The notes beneath the pieces are model-generated. The model saw nothing but the letters and a program-made list of their open reading frames with translations. It was not told where the DNA came from and did no database searches. A stretch of DNA of 9,879 nucleotides from Prevotellaceae bacterium UBA1726 (GTDB taxonomy: Bacteria > Bacteroidota > Bacteroidia > Bacteroidales > Bacteroidaceae): NCBI GenBank assembly GCA_002316005.1, contig DCIM01000076.1, positions 13,101 through 22,979 of the forward strand. Direction: 5' to 3'. The position numbers were made by a program, and so were the translations under genes. Shown here one piece after another: positions 6,740 to 9,879 of this stretch (the first letter of the stretch is position 1; each line of letters begins with the position of its first letter).

Positions 6740-6770
6740 TTGCCAAATTCATTTTTTTTTGGTAACTTTG
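6740..6770 (+). promoter_or_regulatory. Promoter for the AAA_14-like ATPase gene
   Basis: TAACTTTG (6763-6770) is an exact Bacteroidota -7 box (TAnnTTTG). TTG (6740-6742) 20 bp upstream serves as the -33 box. The spacer contains nine consecutive T residues (6752-6760). The transcript start is expected near 6777, leaving a leader of about 65 nt before the ATG at 6842. Confidence 0.75.
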
Positions 6771-6803
6771 CCATACTATAGTACAAGATTATAATCATTA
6801 ACC

Positions 6804-6830
6804 GTGAGTTTTTTGCTCACACTCATTTTT
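6804..6830 (+). promoter_or_regulatory. Leader hairpin with T-run before the ATPase gene
   Basis: GTGAG (6804-6808) pairs with CTCAC (6816-6820) over a 7-nt loop. Shortly after comes a T-run (ATTTTTT, 6825-6831). An alternative pairing exists, TGAGT (6805-6809) with ACTCA (6821-6825), which excludes the first. The arrangement looks like a weak terminator or attenuator in the 5' leader. Stems are only 5 bp, so it may be fortuitous. Confidence 0.3.
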
Positions 6831-6841
6831 TAACCACTTCA

Positions 6842-8029
6842 ATGGAGGCTTTCTACGAGACTCATGCCAATTTGGTAGAACATACAACTGCTCCGGTTCG
6901 CCGTCTGCTTATGGACGAGATTGACTGGAACGACCGTCTTATTGGTATAAAGGGAACACGAGGCGTAGGAAAGACTACTTTCCTTCTTCAATTTGCTAAG
7001 GAGCATTATGGTGCTCACGACCGTCGTTGCCTTTACATCAATATGAACAACTTCTATTTCCAAGGTCGTGGAATAGCCGATTTCGCTGGTGAGTTCGTTA
7101 GTCGTGGTGGAAAGTGTCTGCTTGTGGATCAGGTGTTCAAACAGCCAGATTGGAGCCAGGAACTGCGTCGTTGCTATGACCTCTATCCTACTCTGCAGAT
7201 TGTCTTCACTGGTTCGAGTGTCATGCGACTCAAAGAGGAAAACGCCGAGATTGGCGGTATCGTGAAAAGCTATAACCTTCGTGGTTTCTCATTCCGTGAA
7301 TACATCAACCTCATGTCGGGAAACAACTTCCCTGCATATTCCCTCGAAGAAATCATCAATAATCATGAGCGCATCGTTAAGAAGATTCTTCCTTATGTAA
7401 GTCCGCTGAAATACTTTGATGATTATCTACATCATGGTTTTTATCCTTTCTTCCTTGAAAACCGTAATTTCTCGGAGAATCTGCTCAAAACCATGAACAT
7501 GATGACAGAGGTGGATATTCTCCTCATCAAGCAGATTGAACTGAAATATCTTACCAAGATTAAGAAGCTCTTCTATCTCCTTGCTGTTGATGGTCCAAAG
7601 GCTCCGAACATCTCAAATCTTGCCAATGATATCGAGACAAGCCGTGCAACGGTGATGAACTATATCAAGTACTTGGCCGATGCCCGACTCATCAATATCA
7701 TCTATCCAGTTGGTCAGGATTTCCCAAAGAAGCCTTCGAAGGTGATGATGCATAATCCAAGTCTCTTGTATGCCATCTACCCTATTCAGGCTACAAAGCA
7801 GGAGGCAATGGAGACATTCTTTGTCAATTCGCTTTGGAAAGACCATCGAGTAAACCAGAAAGGTAAAGATATGCAGTTCATTGTCGATGAGAAACTGCCG
7901 TTCCGTATCTGCGATGCACACAGCGAACAGAAGATTCGTTATCAGCAGGATTGCTTCTACGCGCGATATAATACAGAGGTAGGTCAAGGAAACAAGATTC
8001 CACTCTGGCTTTTAGGATTCCTTTACTAA
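6842..8029 (+). CDS. AAA_14-like ATPase with winged helix
   Basis: 395-residue cytoplasmic P-loop ATPase of the AAA_14 (COG1373) type, common in Bacteroidota and of unknown cellular role. Walker A is GTRGVGKT (38-45). The Walker B strand is KCLLVDQVFKQPDW (91-104), with Gln97 where family members usually have Glu (DE.HK). Sensor region VFTGSS is at 121-126. Residues about 256-290 (LANDIETSRATVMNYIKYLADARLI) form a helix-turn-helix, followed by KVMMHNPSLLYAIYP. The C-terminus ends in the family signature GNKIPLWLLGFLY, but the nuclease-like motif before it (usually D...FEVGGK) reads QFIVDEKLPFRICD (345-358), so its acidic and lysine residues look lost. The start is the first ATG after the promoter and leader. 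It is the only gene rightward from this promoter before nifJ, 66 bp downstream. Not obviously part of a toxin or defence locus. Length is normal for the family. Confidence 0.8.
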   Translation: MEAFYETHANLVEHTTAPVRRLLMDEIDWNDRLIGIKGTRGVGKTTFLLQFAKEHYGAHDRRCLYINMNNFYFQGRGIADFAGEFVSRGGKCLLVDQVFKQPDWSQELRRCYDLYPTLQIVFTGSSVMRLKEENAEIGGIVKSYNLRGFSFREYINLMSGNNFPAYSLEEIINNHERIVKKILPYVSPLKYFDDYLHHGFYPFFLENRNFSENLLKTMNMMTEVDILLIKQIELKYLTKIKKLFYLLAVDGPKAPNISNLANDIETSRATVMNYIKYLADARLINIIYPVGQDFPKKPSKVMMHNPSLLYAIYPIQATKQEAMETFFVNSLWKDHRVNQKGKDMQFIVDEKLPFRICDAHSEQKIRYQQDCFYARYNTEVGQGNKIPLWLLGFLY

Positions 8030-8095
8030 GAATTCCGTTCAACAAGAAATTAAATAGAAACATAATATATTAATTCATTCTATAATAAAAACATT
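8030..8095 (+). other. AT-rich leader of nifJ
   Basis: 66 bp, strongly AT-rich, between the ATPase stop and the nifJ ATG. I found no TAnnTTTG box and no terminator hairpin, so nifJ may be co-transcribed with the ATPase or use a promoter I cannot recognise. The A-rich sequence just before the ATG (TATAATAAAAACATT) is the usual translation-start context in this phylum, in place of a Shine-Dalgarno site. Confidence 0.4.
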
Positions 8096-9879
8096 ATGGC
8101 AAAAGAAAAGAAATTTGTAACATGGGATGGTAACACCTGTGCTGGTCATGTAGCTTACATGTTCTCAGAGGTAGCTGCTATTTACCCTATCACTCCTTCA
8201 TCTCCAATGGCTGAGCATGTTGACGAGTGGGCTGCTCAGGGTCGTAAGAACCTGTTCGGCGACAAAGTGTTGGTTCAGGAAATGCAGTCTGAGGGCGGTG
8301 CAGCAGGTGCTGTTCACGGTTCTCTCCAGGCTGGTGCCCTTACATCAACATTTACTGCTTCTCAGGGTCTGTTGCTTATGATCCCTAACATGTACAAGAT
8401 TGCTGGTGAGCTTCTCCCAAGCGTATTCCATGTTAGTGCTCGTACTGTTGCTTCTCATTCACTTTGTATCTTCGGTGACCACGGTGATGTAATGGCTTGT
8501 CGTCAGACAGGTTTCGCTATGCTTGCTGAGGGTTCTGTACAGGAAGTAATGGATCTCTCGGCTGTTGCACACCTTGCAGCTCTTGAGGCTCGTGTTCCAT
8601 TCATCAACTTCTTCGACGGTTTCCGTACATCACACGAGTACCAGAAGGTTGAGCTCATTGAAGAGGACGATGTACGCGACCTTGTTGACCAGAAGGCACT
8701 TGCTGAGTTCCGTTCACGCGCACTTACCCCAGAGCATCCACAGGCTAAGGGTATGGCTGAGAACCCAGAGACATTCTTCGCTCATCGTGAGTCTTGTAAC
8801 CGTTACTACGATGCTGTTCCTGGTATCGTTGAGAAGTATATGGCTGCTATCTCTGAGCGTACAGGTCGTGAGTACAAGCTCTTCTCATACTATGGTGCAG
8901 AGGATGCTGACCGCGTAATCATCCTTATGGGTTCTGCTACAGAGGCTGCTCGTGAGGCTATCGACTACATGAACGCTAATGGCGAGAAGGTAGGTATGGT
9001 TTCTGTTCACCTCTATCGTCCATTCTCTGTTGAGCATCTCCTCGCTGCAGTTCCAAAGACTGTTAAGCGTATCGCTGTTCTCGACCGTACAAAGGAGCCT
9101 GGTTCAAATGGCGAACCTCTGCTTCTCGATGTTAAGGACGCATTCTACGGACAGGAGAACGCTCCAGTTATCGTTGGTGGTCGTTACGGTCTTGGTTCTT
9201 GCGACACAACACCTGCAATGATCATCGGTGTTTATGAGAACCTCGCTCTCCCACAGCCAAAGGATCACTTCACAATCGGTATCGAGGATGACCTCACATT
9301 CCGTTCACTCCCAGTTAAGGAAGAGATGGCTCTTGGTGGCGCAAGCACATTCGAGGCTAAGTTCTTCGGTCTTGGTGCTGACGGTACTGTTGGTGCTAAC
9401 AAGAACTCAGTAAAGATTATCGGTGACAACACAGATAAGTACTGCCAGGCTTACTTCTCTTATGACTCAAAGAAGTCAGGTGGTTTCACATGTTCACACC
9501 TTCGTTTCGGTGATGAGCCAATCCGTTCAACATATCAGATCAAGACTCCAAACTTCGTTGCATGTCATGTTCAGGCTTACCTCCACATGTACGATGTAAT
9601 TCGTGGTCTTCGTCCAAACGGACAGTTCCTCTTGAACACTATCTTCGATGGTGAGGAACTCGTAAACTTCATCCCTAACAAGATTAAGAAGTACTTCGCA
9701 GAGAAGAACATCACAGTTTACTATATCAACGCTACAAAGATTGCTCAGGAGATTGGTCTTGGTAACCGTACCAACACTATCCTCCAGTCTGCATTCTTCC
9801 GTATCACAGAGGTTATCCCTGTTGATCTCGCTGTAGAGCAGATGAAGAAGGCTATCGTTAAGTCTTACGGCAAGAAGGG
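8096..9879 (+). CDS. nifJ: Pyruvate:ferredoxin oxidoreductase (3' partial)
   Basis: First 594 codons of the single-chain pyruvate:ferredoxin (flavodoxin) oxidoreductase, about half of the usual 1,180-1,230 residues. The enzyme converts pyruvate and CoA to acetyl-CoA, CO2 and reduced ferredoxin in anaerobic fermentation. Present are the pyruvate-binding domain I with YPITPSSPMAEH (Thr33), the TPP-activating Glu66 in VQEMQSEGGAAGAVHG and Arg116 in FHVSARTV. These line up with Thr31, Glu64 and Arg114 of the Desulfovibrio africanus enzyme. Domain II follows (to about 420), then the gamma-type domain with GADGTVGANKNSVKIIG and SHLRFGDEPIRSTYQI. The ferredoxin-like [4Fe-4S] domain and the C-terminal TPP-binding domain lie beyond the window. 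The frame is unbroken to base 9879. Codon choice is narrow (GGT, GCT, CGT, CTT/CTC, AAG), as in strongly expressed genes. Confidence 0.96.
   Translation, partial: MAKEKKFVTWDGNTCAGHVAYMFSEVAAIYPITPSSPMAEHVDEWAAQGRKNLFGDKVLVQEMQSEGGAAGAVHGSLQAGALTSTFTASQGLLLMIPNMYKIAGELLPSVFHVSARTVASHSLCIFGDHGDVMACRQTGFAMLAEGSVQEVMDLSAVAHLAALEARVPFINFFDGFRTSHEYQKVELIEEDDVRDLVDQKALAEFRSRALTPEHPQAKGMAENPETFFAHRESCNRYYDAVPGIVEKYMAAISERTGREYKLFSYYGAEDADRVIILMGSATEAAREAIDYMNANGEKVGMVSVHLYRPFSVEHLLAAVPKTVKRIAVLDRTKEPGSNGEPLLLDVKDAFYGQENAPVIVGGRYGLGSCDTTPAMIIGVYENLALPQPKDHFTIGIEDDLTFRSLPVKEEMALGGASTFEAKFFGLGADGTVGANKNSVKIIGDNTDKYCQAYFSYDSKKSGGFTCSHLRFGDEPIRSTYQIKTPNFVACHVQAYLHMYDVIRGLRPNGQFLLNTIFDGEELVNFIPNKIKKYFAEKNITVYYINATKIAQEIGLGNRTNTILQSAFFRITEVIPVDLAVEQMKKAIVKSYGKK

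Noticed and set aside
6842..8029. Toxin, defence or mobile-element ATPase
   Set aside because: No partner nuclease, antitoxin, recombinase or attachment site is adjacent; the gene lies between ordinary chromosomal genes.
8565..9413. Several Ser/Leu-rich plus-strand open frames within nifJ
   Set aside because: They are +1/+2 shadows created by the narrow codon choice of nifJ, whose own frame is unbroken from 8096 to 9879.

Overview
This is a stretch of a Bacteroidales genome, most likely a Prevotella-type gut or rumen bacterium. The genes and their residues fit that group: a Bacteroidota-type YidC, a DPP5-like S9 peptidase, a Bacteroidota-specific ATP-grasp protein, an AAA_14 ATPase and a single-chain pyruvate:ferredoxin oxidoreductase. 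Start codons follow AT-rich leaders without clear Shine-Dalgarno sequences, and the one intergenic promoter region matches the Bacteroidota -33/-7 consensus (TTTG, TAnnTTTG). I see no phage, plasmid, IS, CRISPR, tRNA or rRNA. Both ends cut through genes, and the left end carries a perfect 36-bp palindrome that looks like a contig-end artefact, so the window may be one whole metagenomic contig.

Layout: (1) 2-1891 (+), yidC, missing its extreme 5' end; (2) 1944-4121 (+), a secreted S9 dipeptidyl peptidase resembling DPP5, with an intact Ser-Asp-His triad; (3) 4198-5610 (+), an MFS transporter strikingly similar to the MFSD1 family; (4) 5686-6669 (-), an ATP-grasp protein of unknown substrate, convergent with the transporter and apparently short at its C-terminus; (5) 6670-6841, a divergent promoter region; (6) 6842-8029 (+), an AAA_14-like ATPase with a substituted Walker B motif; (7) 8096-9879 (+), the first half of nifJ, running off the window. 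Gaps between genes are 52-172 bp.

How the genes fit together: YidC inserts inner-membrane proteins. The next two genes look like a functional pair, a periplasmic peptidase that releases dipeptides followed by a transporter related to the lysosomal dipeptide transporter MFSD1. I infer a dipeptide scavenging module. NifJ would feed the same amino-acid/pyruvate fermentation by making acetyl-CoA and reduced ferredoxin, but it is a core gene and its proximity may mean nothing.

The strongest points for follow-up are the DPP5/MFSD1 pairing, short tandem repeats in the transporter leader, a GC-rich repeat-like segment read in frame inside the peptidase, an inverted repeat lying over the ATP-grasp promoter, and the AAA_14 Walker B Glu-to-Gln change. 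No obviously new multi-gene defence or mobile system is visible.
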